A stretch of 64,000 nucleotides of DNA from Blastomonas natatoria. GTDB taxonomy: Bacteria; Pseudomonadota; Alphaproteobacteria; Sphingomonadales; Sphingomonadaceae. The notes beneath the pieces are model-generated. The model searched no databases. It saw nothing but the letters and a program-made list of their open reading frames with translations, and was not told the origin of the DNA. Numbering within the stretch: position 1 is the stretch's first letter; every line of letters starts with the position of its first letter. Position numbers and translations under genes: made by a program. This document shows, piece after piece, positions 34,827 to 43,282 of the stretch. Location of the stretch: assembly GCF_003201955.1 (NCBI RefSeq), contig NZ_QJJM01000012.1, positions 57,086-121,085 on the forward strand, in the 5' to 3' direction.

Positions 34827-35246
34827 TCAAGCATAGTCGGAAAGATCGACGACCAATTGTGCATAGTCCGACCGGGCAACGCGTTTCAGCAATTCCTTGT
34901 CTGCGGTGACCATCTTGCAAGCCATTCGACGGGCCATCTCTATATACAGGCAATCGTAGATCGGGTGGCGCAAGTGGAACGCGATAGCCAACGCACCGCT
35001 GACCAGTTCTGAGGACGGCAGCATTTGACTGAAGAATTCAGGCAGTTCCTTCAGATGCTGCTCGGCATGAATCTCTGCCAATTCCGATTGCTTGACCTTG
35101 CGCCACAGCGTGCTGGCCGCTTCCACCATCAACCAATCGGGCGCAATTAGCGGATCAGGGATTTCGAATAGCTGCCGCGCCGCCGAGGTATCATGCTCGC
35201 GGACGAGCCACTTTACAGCCACGCTTGCGTCAACGACCAGCGTCAT
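34827..35246 (-). CDS. vapC: PIN-domain toxin (VapC)
   Basis: 139 residues from the ATG at 35246 (MTLVVDASVAVKWLV); the open frame extends upstream. PIN-domain acidic residues: Asp in VVDASVAVKW, Glu in DWLMVEAASTLWRK near residue 43, Asp in HPIYDCLYIEMA near 98, Asp in KMVTADKELL near 115. VapC proteins are RNases. It overlaps the antitoxin gene upstream by 17 bases. Confidence 0.88.
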   Translation of the reverse strand: MTLVVDASVAVKWLVREHDTSAARQLFEIPDPLIAPDWLMVEAASTLWRKVKQSELAEIHAEQHLKELPEFFSQMLPSSELVSGALAIAFHLRHPIYDCLYIEMARRMACKMVTADKELLKRVARSDYAQLVVDLSDYA

Positions 35247-35508
35247 CGACCCATTTGCCGTGTTGGGTATCGCGATCCTCGCGAACGATGAGGGTGCTGT
35301 CGCTGCCCAAGGGGGCACCCGGCGGCCTGAGTGCCAGTGCCTTTTCCGACATCTGCCGCAATTGTGCGGCGGGCTTCTTGATCAATGGGCGGTGCGCCTC
35401 GATGATGTCGCGCAGCTCCGCCTCGAGCGAAGTGCCCCGCTCACGCGCGAGGGCACGATAGCTTTTCAGCGTTTCGTCGCTAATCTTCCGGATCAAGACC
35501 TGTCCCAT
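35230..35508 (-). CDS. vapB: Ribbon-helix-helix antitoxin (VapB/FitA-like)
   Basis: 92 residues. N-terminus MGQVLIRKISDETLKSYRAL is the ribbon-helix-helix DNA-binding part; SLEAELRDIIEAHR continues the FitA-like Arc domain; the C-terminal tail would cover the toxin active site. A perfect 31-bp palindrome stands two bases before its ATG, the likely autoregulatory operator. Confidence 0.85.
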   Translation of the reverse strand: MGQVLIRKISDETLKSYRALARERGTSLEAELRDIIEAHRPLIKKPAAQLRQMSEKALALRPPGAPLGSDSTLIVREDRDTQHGKWVDDAGR

Positions 35509-35510
35509 GC

Positions 35511-35541
35511 CCGCGATGATAGCAAAATGCTATCATCGCGG
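35511..35541. promoter_or_regulatory. 31-bp perfect palindrome between asd and vapB
   Basis: Two 14-base arms (35511-35524 and 35528-35541, CCGCGATGATAGCA and its complement) around AAA. It lies between the asd stop (35547) and the vapB start (35508). It fits a VapBC operator; the same hairpin could also end asd transcription, though no T-run follows. Confidence 0.7.
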
Positions 35542-35546
35542 CAAGA

Positions 35547-36572
35547 TCAGCCCTTTTTGAGGTGGCGCCGGCCGAGCAGCTCGGCGATCTGCACGGCGTT
35601 GAGCGCAGCCCCCTTGCGCAGGTTGTCCGACACGCACCACAGGGAGATGCCATTCTCGACCGTGCTGTCGTCGCGGACGCGGCTGATATAGGTCGCGCCA
35701 TCGCCGACGCATTCGACCGGGGTGACGTATCCGCCGTCCTCGCGCTTGTCGACCAGCATGATGCCCGGGGCCTCGCGCAGGATCTTCTGGGCATCCTCGG
35801 CGGACAGCTCGTTCTCGAACTCGATGTTCACCGCTTCGGAATGGCCGACGAACACCGGCACGCGCACGCAGGTTGCGGTCAGCTTGATCTTGGGGTCGAG
35901 GATCTTCTTGGTCTCGACCACCATCTTCCACTCTTCCTTGGTCGAACCATCGTCCAGGAATACGTCGATATGCGGGATGATGTTGAAGGCGATCTGCTTG
36001 GTGAACTTCTTGGGCTCGGCGCTGTCGCCGACAAAGATGTTGCGCGACTGCTCGAACAGTTCGTCCATGCCTTCCTTGCCGGCGCCCGACACCGACTGAT
36101 AGGTGGCGACGACAACGCGCTTGATCGTCGCGGCATCATGCAGCGGCTTCAGTGCGACGACGAGCTGTGCGGTAGAGCAATTGGGATTGGCGATGATGTT
36201 GCGCTGCGTATAACCGTCGATCGCATCGGGGTTCACTTCGGGCACGATCAGCGGAACGTCAGGCTCCATGCGATAGAGCGACGAGTTGTCGATGACCACA
36301 CAGCCCTGCGAGGCAGCCTTGGGCGCGTAGATCTTGGTAGCGGCCGAGCCCGCGGCAAACAGCGCGATATCCCAGCCGGTGAAATCGAAATGCTCGATAT
36401 TCTGGACCTTGAGCATCTTGCCGGTTTCGCCGAACTCGATCATCGAGCCCGTGGAACGCGGCGAGGCAACGGCCGCAATCTCGGCAATCGGAAACTCGCG
36501 CTCCGCCAGGATGGCGAGCATTTCGCGACCGACATTTCCGGTCGCGCCGACAACGGCAACACGATAACCCAC
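35547..36572 (-). CDS. asd: Aspartate-semialdehyde dehydrogenase
   Basis: 341 residues. Reduces aspartyl phosphate to the semialdehyde for lysine, threonine and methionine. Cofactor motif VAVVGATGNVGREML at the N-terminus; active Cys in IANPNCSTAQLVVALKPLH near residue 130; HSEAVNIEFE near 255. I start at the GTG at 36572, which has a GGAGG site 9 bases upstream; an ATG 7 codons further up would precede this site. Monocistronic or with vapBC downstream. Confidence 0.95.
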   Translation of the reverse strand: MGYRVAVVGATGNVGREMLAILAEREFPIAEIAAVASPRSTGSMIEFGETGKMLKVQNIEHFDFTGWDIALFAAGSAATKIYAPKAASQGCVVIDNSSLYRMEPDVPLIVPEVNPDAIDGYTQRNIIANPNCSTAQLVVALKPLHDAATIKRVVVATYQSVSGAGKEGMDELFEQSRNIFVGDSAEPKKFTKQIAFNIIPHIDVFLDDGSTKEEWKMVVETKKILDPKIKLTATCVRVPVFVGHSEAVNIEFENELSAEDAQKILREAPGIMLVDKREDGGYVTPVECVGDGATYISRVRDDSTVENGISLWCVSDNLRKGAALNAVQIAELLGRRHLKKG

Positions 36573-36767
36573 TTGATCTGTCCTCCAGTGCAATGCCCGG
36601 CGCGCCTAGCCGCTTACCCCCCGCAATACAAGCCGCGAGTAAGCCGGACGAGGCTTCACCTTGCATATCGTTTCGCGCGAAAAGGGTTTCACGCAGTTTT
36701 CGTTCCCGTCAGCACGTCATCGGGCAGCATGCTTTCGCCTGAGGCCCTTCTGTGCTGACGCGAGGCA

Positions 36768-36800
36768 AAGAAAAAGGGGCGATCCGACCGGACCGCCCCT
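36768..36800 (-). terminator. Intrinsic terminator after rplS
   Basis: Stem 36775-36784 with 36791-36800 (AGGGGCGATC against GACCGCCCCT, one mismatch). On the minus strand it is followed by CTTTTTCTTTG. It closes the rpsP-rimM-trmD-rplS set. Confidence 0.75.
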
Positions 36801-36831
36801 CTTCCTGTTTCTGGGGATGAACCCCGGAATT

Positions 36832-37221
36832 TCAGCTTTCGGCGCTGTCCTTCGCCGGACGGTTGTCCCGGCGCTCGGCAATACGCGCGCGTTTGCCGGT
36901 CAGGCCACGCAGATAATAGAGCTTCGCACGACGCACGACACCGCGACGGACGACGGTGATCGAATCGATGTTCGGCGAGTAGAGCGGGAACACGCGCTCG
37001 ACGCCCTCACCGAACGAGATCTTGCGCACGGTGAAGTTGGAGCCCAGGCCCCGGTTCGAGCGTGCAATGCACACGCCTTCATAGTTCTGGACGCGGGTGC
37101 GGTCGCCTTCGACCACGCGCACGCCGACGCGAACGGTATCGCCAGCCCGGAAATCGGGGATGGACTTCTTCGACTTGAATTCCTCGATAGCTTCCGCTTC
37201 GAGCGTCTGGATGAGGTTCAT
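36832..37221 (-). CDS. rplS: 50S ribosomal protein L19
   Basis: 129 residues from the ATG at 37221 ([12 protein letters not shown]); the open frame continues upstream into trmD. Family blocks [20 protein letters not shown] and [20 protein letters not shown] are present, with a basic end. Last gene of the conserved ribosomal/tRNA modification operon. 10 bases after trmD. Confidence 0.97.
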   Translation of the reverse strand: MNLIQTLEAEAIEEFKSKKSIPDFRAGDTVRVGVRVVEGDRTRVQNYEGVCIARSNRGLGSNFTVRKISFGEGVERVFPLYSPNIDSITVVRRGVVRRAKLYYLRGLTGKRARIAERRDNRPAKDSAES

Positions 37222-37231
37222 ATGACCTGTC

Positions 37232-37963
37232 CTATGTCTTTCGCCGCGCACCAGAGGGCGACCGATCCGGAGTGCCCCCATGGCGCTCCCAAAGATCCGG
37301 CCGCCTTAGCCGTGTGATCTCCGCAGCCTGTGCTTCACGCCAGGCCCGGATTTTCGCGTGATCCCCCGATCGCAGCACTTCGGGGATCGCACGCCCTTCC
37401 CAGATTTGAGGTCGGGTGTAGTGCGGATATTCGAGCAAACCGTTCTCGAACGATTCTTCGTCTCCGCTGGAAGACGCGCCCATTACATCGGGCAACAGCC
37501 GAACGCAAGCGTCAAGCAGCACCAGAGCCCCGGTTTCTCCGCCCGAAAGCACGTAATCGCCGATCGAAATTTCCTCGATCGGCCGCGCCTCGAACAAGCG
37601 CTGGTCGAATCCCTCGAAGCGACCGCAGAGAATCGTGACCCCCGGCCCTGCTGCGAGCTGACGCACGCGTTGCTGCGTCAACGGAACTCCGCGCGGCGTC
37701 ATTGCGATAATGGGCGCATCCGGCGACCGCTCCAGCGCATGATCGACCGCCGAAGCGAGCACATCGGCGCGCAGCACCATCCCCGCCCCGCCGCCCGCTG
37801 GCGTATCATCGACGCTGCGGTGCCTGTCGGTCGCAAAATCGCGGATCTGGATGGCATCGAGCGACCATCGCCCCTCTGCCAGCGCCCGCCCGGCGAGGCT
37901 GTGGCCGAGCGGCCCGGGGAACATCTCGGGATAGAGTGTGAGGACTTGGGCGGCGAAGGTCAT
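37232..37963 (-). CDS. trmD: tRNA (guanine-N1-)-methyltransferase
   Basis: 243 residues. Methylates G37 of tRNAs read at CNN codons. The SPOUT knot regions are visible: [15 protein letters not shown] near residue 55, [14 protein letters not shown] near 108, and [20 protein letters not shown] near 130. Its start overlaps the stop of a vapC gene by four bases on the same strand; in most bacteria rimM would be directly upstream. Confidence 0.97.
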   Translation of the reverse strand: MTFAAQVLTLYPEMFPGPLGHSLAGRALAEGRWSLDAIQIRDFATDRHRSVDDTPAGGGAGMVLRADVLASAVDHALERSPDAPIIAMTPRGVPLTQQRVRQLAAGPGVTILCGRFEGFDQRLFEARPIEEISIGDYVLSGGETGALVLLDACVRLLPDVMGASSSGDEESFENGLLEYPHYTRPQIWEGRAIPEVLRSGDHAKIRAWREAQAAEITRLRRPDLWERHGGTPDRSPSGARRKT

Positions 37964-38334
37964 AGGGTCCAGTTCTCGACCTTCAGGCCGGGAATGTCGG
38001 CGAAGTCCTTTTCATTATCCGTGACGAGGACGACGTCCAGCGCAAGTGCCTGTGCCGCGATAAGCCGGTCGAAGCTGCGGCGCTTGAACGGAAGCGTCGC
38101 ATAGGCGCGTGCCGCAAAAAAATCGAACGGCAACACCGGTACCTCCTCCAGAAATGCCTGCAGTTGCGCAAAAGCGGGCGGCTTTCCGCGCACCGATCCG
38201 AGCGCCACTTCCCCGATTGCCACGGCTGATGTCACCAGATCGCCTTCAAAGCATTCTGCCGCGCGCGCAACGACGCCTGCATCAGCGTTCATGGTCAAAA
38301 GGATGATGATATTGCTGTCGAGCAGATACTTCAT
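37960..38334 (-). CDS. vapC: PIN-domain toxin (VapC) inside the rimM-trmD operon
   Basis: 124 residues. PIN residues: [13 protein letters not shown] (Asp 6), Glu in [12 protein letters not shown] near 41, Asp in [10 protein letters not shown] near 89, and Asp in [15 protein letters not shown] near 105. Start overlaps the antitoxin stop by four bases (ATGA) and its stop overlaps the trmD start by four bases, so translation of antitoxin, toxin and TrmD may be coupled. Confidence 0.88.
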   Translation of the reverse strand: MKYLLDSNIIILLTMNADAGVVARAAECFEGDLVTSAVAIGEVALGSVRGKPPAFAQLQAFLEEVPVLPFDFFAARAYATLPFKRRSFDRLIAAQALALDVVLVTDNEKDFADIPGLKVENWTL

Positions 38335-38606
38335 GCTTCATTGCCGCCGTCCAGCAAATCCCAACGCAGCGGCCTGGCTTCAATAGCCCGGTCCTCTGGC
38401 TTGATGCGTTTCAGGCTGGTGGCAGAGCCCGCCACCTTGTCGATGTTGAACTTGCGCCTTTGCTCGCCCACTGCCCGGACCAGAAATTCACCGTCCTTCT
38501 CGACGATGGTCCATTCGCGGTCCGGCTCGATGCCCAGCGCGGCAGGCATGCGAATGGCGACGGAATTGCCCGACTTGAAGCTCTTTGCGCGGTATTCCTT
38601 GCCCAT
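38331..38606 (-). CDS. vapB: AbrB/SpoVT-type antitoxin (VapB)
   Basis: 91 residues from the ATG at 38606 with an AGGAGGC site. The swapped-hairpin AbrB DNA-binding domain covers the first about 50 residues (MGKEYRAKSFKSGNSVAIRM, then WTIVEKDGEFLV). The C-terminal part would bind the toxin. Two palindromic boxes directly upstream are the likely operator. Confidence 0.85.
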   Translation of the reverse strand: MGKEYRAKSFKSGNSVAIRMPAALGIEPDREWTIVEKDGEFLVRAVGEQRRKFNIDKVAGSATSLKRIKPEDRAIEARPLRWDLLDGGNEA

Positions 38607-38616
38607 CAGAGCCTCC

Positions 38617-38638
38617 TGTATATACGCGATGTATATAC
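38617..38638. promoter_or_regulatory. Two GTATATAC boxes upstream of vapB
   Basis: Two copies of TGTATATAC (38617-38625 and 38630-38638), 13 bases apart. GTATATAC is its own complement, so each is a small palindrome. They lie 11 bases before the vapB ATG and touch the rimM stop codon. A likely antitoxin operator, and possibly a -10-like promoter. Confidence 0.6.
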
Positions 38639-39111
38639 TATTCAGCCCAGACGGGGTCAATGATCACGCTGGCATCGGTGATTTCGCCGACGTTGACCGG
38701 CACCATGAAGCTCTTGCCGTCTTCGCCCACTATATCGAGCACATCGCCCGCACCGAAATTCTCGACCGCGCGAACGGTGCCGAGCGCGGTGCCGCTTTCC
38801 GACACCACAGGCAGTCCGATCAGGTCGGCATGATAATATTCGCCCTCGCCCAAGGGCGGAAGCGCGGAGCGGGGAACGGTGAGTTCGGTGCCGCGCGCGG
38901 CCTCTGCCGCGTTGCGGTCGGTTATCTCGGCAAAGCGCGCGATGCCGAGGTCCTTTTGCGGACGCAGCGACTTGAGCGTCAGCGCGCCGTTGTTGAAGCT
39001 CTTGTGCGCCTTGAGCGCATCGAGCCCCGAGCCGAACAGCTTCACGCGCACCTCGCCGGTCACGCCATGCGCGCCGACGATCACGGCCAGGGTGATGGGG
39101 CGGTCAGCCAT
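38638..39111 (-). CDS. rimM: Ribosome maturation factor RimM
   Basis: 157 residues from the ATG at 39111. Needed for 30S maturation; binds S19. N-terminal RimM barrel (ITLAVIVGAHGVTGEVRVKL) and C-terminal PRC-type barrel (EYYHADLIGLPVVSESGTAL, ENFGAGDVLDI). Last residues FIIDPVWAE-like. The next gene downstream is a vapB antitoxin instead of trmD. Confidence 0.95.
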   Translation of the reverse strand: MADRPITLAVIVGAHGVTGEVRVKLFGSGLDALKAHKSFNNGALTLKSLRPQKDLGIARFAEITDRNAAEAARGTELTVPRSALPPLGEGEYYHADLIGLPVVSESGTALGTVRAVENFGAGDVLDIVGEDGKSFMVPVNVGEITDASVIIDPVWAE

Positions 39112-39121
39112 CGCAGAACCG

Positions 39122-39155
39122 GAGCCGGAGTGGTCGAAGAGGACCACTCCGGCTC
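39122..39155 (-). promoter_or_regulatory. Perfect hairpin between rpsP and rimM
   Basis: 14-bp perfect stem (39122-39135 with 39142-39155) with a 6-base loop in the 50-base rpsP-rimM gap. No T-run follows. It may stabilise or partly end the rpsP transcript so that S16 is made in excess over RimM and TrmD, as is known for the E. coli operon by other means. Confidence 0.5.
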
Positions 39156-39161
39156 AGTCGA

Positions 39162-39590
39162 TCAGCCTTCGGCCTGTTCGGCAGCAGCTTCTTCAGCCGG
39201 TGCTTCTTCAGCAGCAGGCGCTTCGGCAGCGGCCTTGGCGGCTTCTTCGGCTTCAGCGATCTTCGCAGCCTTTTCCTCGGCGCGTTCCTTGGCCTTTTCG
39301 CCCGGCTCGCCCTTCTTGGGGTTCACGGTTGCCTTGCGCTCCTTGAGGCCGGCGGCGTCGAGGAAGCGGGCCACGCGATCGGTGGGCTGTGCGCCGACCG
39401 AAAGCCAGTGCTTGGCGCGCTCTTCGTTGATCTTCACGCGCTCGCCCGAATCCTTGGCGAGCAGCGGGTTGTAGGTGCCGATCTGCTCAAGATACTTGCC
39501 GTCGCGGGGCGCGCGGCTGTTGGCGACGACGATCTTGTAATAGGGGCGCTTCTTGGAACCGCCGCGCGACAGACGCATGGAAATCGACAT
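39162..39590 (-). CDS. rpsP: 30S ribosomal protein S16
   Basis: 142 residues. The first about 85 are standard S16 ([40 protein letters not shown]). An Ala/Glu/Lys-rich tail of about 55 residues ([15 protein letters not shown] at the end) follows, a common extension in alphaproteobacteria. Start is the ATG at 39590; the open frame continues upstream only as the gene's antisense-like extension into ffh. Confidence 0.97.
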   Translation of the reverse strand: MSISMRLSRGGSKKRPYYKIVVANSRAPRDGKYLEQIGTYNPLLAKDSGERVKINEERAKHWLSVGAQPTDRVARFLDAAGLKERKATVNPKKGEPGEKAKERAEEKAAKIAEAEEAAKAAAEAPAAEEAPAEEAAAEQAEG

Positions 39591-39630
39591 TGTAGACCTT
39601 ACCTTTCTGATAAATTTGAAAAAAACGAAA

Positions 39631-41136
39631 TCACTTCTTCTTGTTGAAATTCTGAAAACCGGGGGGGAGCCCGCCGGGAAGGCCGGGAAGCCCTCCTGCA
39701 ATGCCCTTGCCACCTCCGCCGCCGAGCAGCCCAGCAATGTCGTCCTCGGTCGGCATCTTGCCACCGCCAAGGCCGCCCATGCCGCCATCTCCGCCGCCAC
39801 CGCCGCCAAACATGGCGGCGAGCCCCTTCAATCCGCCCATCTTGCGGATCTTCTTCATCGCGCCTTCCATCTCCTGGTGCATCTTGATCACCCGGTTGAC
39901 TTCCTGCACGGTGGTACCCGATCCCTTCGCGATGCGAATCTTGCGCTTGGCGTTGAGCAGGCCGGGCTTCTCGCGCTCCTTGGGCGTCATAGATCCGATG
40001 ATCGCATCCATGTGCACCAGCACCTTGTCCTCGATGCCGCTCGCCTGCATTGCAGCCTTGGCCTTTTTCATGCCCGGCATCATGCCAGCCAGCGCGCCCA
40101 GACCGCCCATCTTGGTCATCTGCCTGAGCTGGGTGCGCAGGTCGTTCATGTCGAACTGACCCTTGGCCATCTTGGCCGCGAGCTTGTCGGCATCTTCCTT
40201 CTCGACCGTCGCCGCGGCCTTCTCGACCAGGCTGACGACATCGCCCATGCCGAGGATGCGGCCCGCGACACGGCCTGGATGGAACGGCTCGATCGCGTCC
40301 ATCTTCTCGCCCATGCCGACGAACTTGATCGGACGGCCGGTGACCGCGCGCATCGAAAGCGCCGCACCGCCACGCGCATCGCCGTCCATGCGGGTGAGCA
40401 CCACGCCGGTCAGCGGGACCTGATCGGAGAAGTTCTGCGCGACATTGACCGCGTCCTGACCGGTCAGCGAGTCGACGACGAGCAGGATTTCCTTCGGGGT
40501 AGCCTCGGCGGCGACCGCCTTCATCTCGTCCATCAGCTGCTGATCGACATGCAGACGGCCTGCAGTATCGAGCATCACAACGTCGAACGACTGCAGCTTG
40601 GCCGATTGCAGCGCACGCCGCGCAATATCGACCGGCATCTGGCCGGCGACGATCGGCAGCGTGGCGACATTGACCTGCTCGCCCAGAACCTTGAGCTGCT
40701 CCTGCGCGGCTGGACGCTGCACGTCGAGCGAGGCCATCATCACCTTCTTGCCGTGTTTTTCCTTCAGCAGCTTGGCGATCTTGGCGGTGCTGGTGGTCTT
40801 GCCCGAACCCTGCAGGCCGACCATCATGATGACGGCGGGCGGCGCAACGGCAAGGTCGAGGTCGCTCGCTTCGGAGCCCAGCATCTCGGTCAACGCGTCG
40901 TTGACGATCTTGACGACCTGCTGGCCGGGCGCGACCGACTTGAGCACCGCCTGGCCGACAGCCTGTTCGGTGACGGTGTTGATGAAATCGCGGACGACCG
41001 GAAGAGCAACGTCCGCCTCGAGCAGCGCGATGCGGACTTCGCGCATCGCGGCGCGGACATCTTCTTCCTTCAGCGCACCGCGACCGCGCAGCCGGTCGAA
41101 CACGCCGCCAAGGCGATCAGTCAGATTATCGAACAT
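39631..41136 (-). CDS. ffh: Signal recognition particle protein Ffh
   Basis: 501 residues. SRP54 GTPase that delivers membrane proteins with 4.5S RNA and FtsY. N-domain [21 protein letters not shown]-domain with [17 protein letters not shown] near residue 107, [15 protein letters not shown] near 188, and [14 protein letters not shown] near 250. The methionine-rich M-domain ends in an unusually Gly/Pro-rich tail ([18 protein letters not shown]). FtsY is also encoded in this window (45456-46382). A structured leader lies upstream. Confidence 0.97.
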   Translation of the reverse strand: MFDNLTDRLGGVFDRLRGRGALKEEDVRAAMREVRIALLEADVALPVVRDFINTVTEQAVGQAVLKSVAPGQQVVKIVNDALTEMLGSEASDLDLAVAPPAVIMMVGLQGSGKTTSTAKIAKLLKEKHGKKVMMASLDVQRPAAQEQLKVLGEQVNVATLPIVAGQMPVDIARRALQSAKLQSFDVVMLDTAGRLHVDQQLMDEMKAVAAEATPKEILLVVDSLTGQDAVNVAQNFSDQVPLTGVVLTRMDGDARGGAALSMRAVTGRPIKFVGMGEKMDAIEPFHPGRVAGRILGMGDVVSLVEKAAATVEKEDADKLAAKMAKGQFDMNDLRTQLRQMTKMGGLGALAGMMPGMKKAKAAMQASGIEDKVLVHMDAIIGSMTPKEREKPGLLNAKRKIRIAKGSGTTVQEVNRVIKMHQEMEGAMKKIRKMGGLKGLAAMFGGGGGGDGGMGGLGGGKMPTEDDIAGLLGGGGGKGIAGGLPGLPGGLPPGFQNFNKKK

Positions 41137-41215
41137 ATCCGCTTCTCCTTCTGTCCGCCCACATGGCTGCCCGGCACGATCCGATCAAGGACACCCTTCA
41201 AACCTGAATACCAAA

Positions 41216-41361
41216 CGCAAAAATCGCCGGTGGGCGAAACCTCGCCGACCGGCGCGCGCATGGACCGACACTGCGGTATAAGCGGCTCAACTGGGTGCCC
41301 CATGCGCAGATCCTGCCCATGAAGCTCCGGCGCCCTTAGCGCAGGGGCAGCCGGTTGGCAA
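41216..41361 (-). promoter_or_regulatory. Structured leader or small RNA upstream of ffh
   Basis: On the minus strand: a promoter-like TTGCCA (41361-41356), 16 bases, CTAAGG (41339-41334); an 8-bp long-range stem 41300-41307 with 41256-41263; and directly after it a 13-bp stem 41242-41254 with 41225-41237 (one mismatch, 4-base loop) followed by ATTTTTGCG. The last hairpin looks like an intrinsic terminator 80 bases before the ffh ATG. It may be an attenuator or a small RNA of about 110 bases. The remaining bases of 41137-41546 hold no gene that I can support. Confidence 0.5.
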
Positions 41362-41546
41362 GCGTCAAGCTGGGCACAACACTTCTCCCGATAGGCAGAA
41401 AGACACGTTAATGCGCTGTTTACCATCGCAGTCCGCAGAAATGCAGGACATTCCACCAGAATGGCGGTTTCGGTGTAAACACTCTTTTAACGCTCCTTGC
41501 TTAGTCTTCCCCCATTCGGCCGGATGCCTCATTCCGGTTGAGGGGA

Positions 41547-43241
41547 ATGAATGTGCAGCAGGATGCCTCCGCCAATACCGGCAGCAGCCGTACCGACACG
41601 CTGAGTGGCCGCGTCACCCGCAGCCGCGATTTCGTCGTTGGCGGCATCATGACGGCGGCCATCGTGATGTTCGTCGGATCGGCAGGGAGTGTGCTCCCCG
41701 ATGCCCTGGGCCGGATCTACGGGCAGGAAGTTTCGCCCGACAATATCGCCGTGACCGCGCTGCTGCTCAACATCGCGCTGATCATCTTCGGCTGGCGCCG
41801 CTATGGCGAATTGCACCGCGAGATCGCGCATCACAAATACGCCGAGGAGCAGGCCAAGACGCTGGCCGTCACCGACCCGCTGACCGGATGCCTCAACCGC
41901 AGGGCCATCGGCGAGGCGAGCGCGAACCTGATCGCGCAAGCGGCGCGACGCGACATGACCGTGGCCTATCTGATGATAGACCTGGATAACTTCAAGAATA
42001 TCAACGACATCCAGGGTCATGATGCAGGCGACAAGGTGCTGGTCGAGGTTGCCCAGCGGTTGAAGGCCACTATGCCGCCCAACAGTCATGTCGCGCGGCT
42101 GGGCGGCGACGAGTTCGCCTGCACCTTCATCTTCGACGCCGATTTCCCGGAAACCGTGCAGCGAGTGGCAGAAGACCTGATCGAGCAGGTCAGCAAGCCG
42201 ATTACCGGCCCGGCCAGCAGCGGGACCGCCGAACTGACGGTAACAGCCTCGATCGGCATCGCGCGCGCCGACCAGTGCGAGAACAGCCTGGACGTGCTGA
42301 TGCGCCGCGCCGACATTGCGATGTACGCCAGCAAGAAACACGGCCGGAACCGCTATTGCTGGTTCGACCCGCGCATGGAAAACGAGGTCCAGTTCCGCAA
42401 CAAGATCGAATCGGGCATGCGCATCGGCATCAGCCGGGGCGAGTTCGTGCCGTATTACGAGCAGCAGATCGATCTCAACACCGGCATGCTGATCGGTTTC
42501 GAGGTTCTTGCGCGCTGGAACTCGCCCGAGCTCGGCCAGATTTCTCCAGAGATCTTCATCCCCATCGCCGAGGATACCGGCATGATCGGCGATCTTTCGG
42601 CCAGCGTCATGCGCCAGGCGATGGAGGATGCACGCGGCTGGGACCAGAGCCTGACCATATCGGTCAATATCTCCCCGGTGCAGCTGCGCGACCCTTGGCT
42701 GGCGCAGAAGATCGTCAAGCTGCTGGTGGAGACGGGCTTCCCTGCCAGCCGTCTGGAAATCGAGATCACCGAAAGCTGCCTGTTCGAGAATATGGGCCTC
42801 GCCCAGTCGATCATCGGCAGCCTGAAGAACCAGGGTGTGCGCGTCGCGCTCGACGATTTCGGCACCGGCTACAGCTCGCTTGCGCATCTGCGCGCGCTGC
42901 CATTCGACCGCATCAAGATCGATCGCAGCTTCGTCACCTCGATGAACGAAAGCAAGGAAAGCCGCGCCATCGTGCAGACCATCGCTCTGCTCGGCGAGTC
43001 GATGGGCCTGCCGATCACTGCCGAAGGGATCGAGGATGGCGAACTGATCGCGCATCTCGCGGAGATCGGCTGCGCCAAGGGTCAGGGCTTCCATTTCGGC
43101 CAGCCGCTCTCGATCGAACAGGCCCGCCGCCTGCTCGCCGAACGCAACATGCTGGGCCTGGGCTGGACGCCGCAGCCGGTGCCGCAGGACGATGCAGAGC
43201 CGCTCACCGAGCCGCAGCTGCGCGCCGCACGCGGCGAGTGA
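41547..43241 (+). CDS. Membrane GGDEF-EAL protein (cyclic di-GMP turnover)
   Basis: 564 residues from the ATG at 41547; a GTG two codons later is better spaced from the GAGGGG site. Two N-terminal membrane segments (VVGGIMTAAIVMFVGSAGSV and TALLLNIALIIFGW) are followed by a short helix, a GGDEF domain (DPLTGCLNRRA, DLDNFKNINDIQGHDAGDKV, LGGDEFACTF near residue 190) and an EAL domain (GFEVLARW near 315, then VNISPVQLRD, IEITESCLFEN, DDFGTGYSSLAHL, AEGIEDGE). EVL instead of EAL is common in active enzymes. Both activities appear possible. Confidence 0.92.
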   Translation: MNVQQDASANTGSSRTDTLSGRVTRSRDFVVGGIMTAAIVMFVGSAGSVLPDALGRIYGQEVSPDNIAVTALLLNIALIIFGWRRYGELHREIAHHKYAEEQAKTLAVTDPLTGCLNRRAIGEASANLIAQAARRDMTVAYLMIDLDNFKNINDIQGHDAGDKVLVEVAQRLKATMPPNSHVARLGGDEFACTFIFDADFPETVQRVAEDLIEQVSKPITGPASSGTAELTVTASIGIARADQCENSLDVLMRRADIAMYASKKHGRNRYCWFDPRMENEVQFRNKIESGMRIGISRGEFVPYYEQQIDLNTGMLIGFEVLARWNSPELGQISPEIFIPIAEDTGMIGDLSASVMRQAMEDARGWDQSLTISVNISPVQLRDPWLAQKIVKLLVETGFPASRLEIEITESCLFENMGLAQSIIGSLKNQGVRVALDDFGTGYSSLAHLRALPFDRIKIDRSFVTSMNESKESRAIVQTIALLGESMGLPITAEGIEDGELIAHLAEIGCAKGQGFHFGQPLSIEQARRLLAERNMLGLGWTPQPVPQDDAEPLTEPQLRAARGE

Positions 43242-43282
43242 TAGCGCTTAACAAGCGCCTCCCCAGCGTCTAAAGCGCCGCC

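Noticed and set aside
41216..41361. 4.5S SRP RNA near ffh
   Set aside because: The conserved GGAAGGAAGCAGC core is not present on either strand here.
41121..41456. Minus-strand open frame upstream of ffh
   Set aside because: No conserved residues, it overlaps the ffh start and the terminator-like hairpin lies inside it; a leader is more likely.
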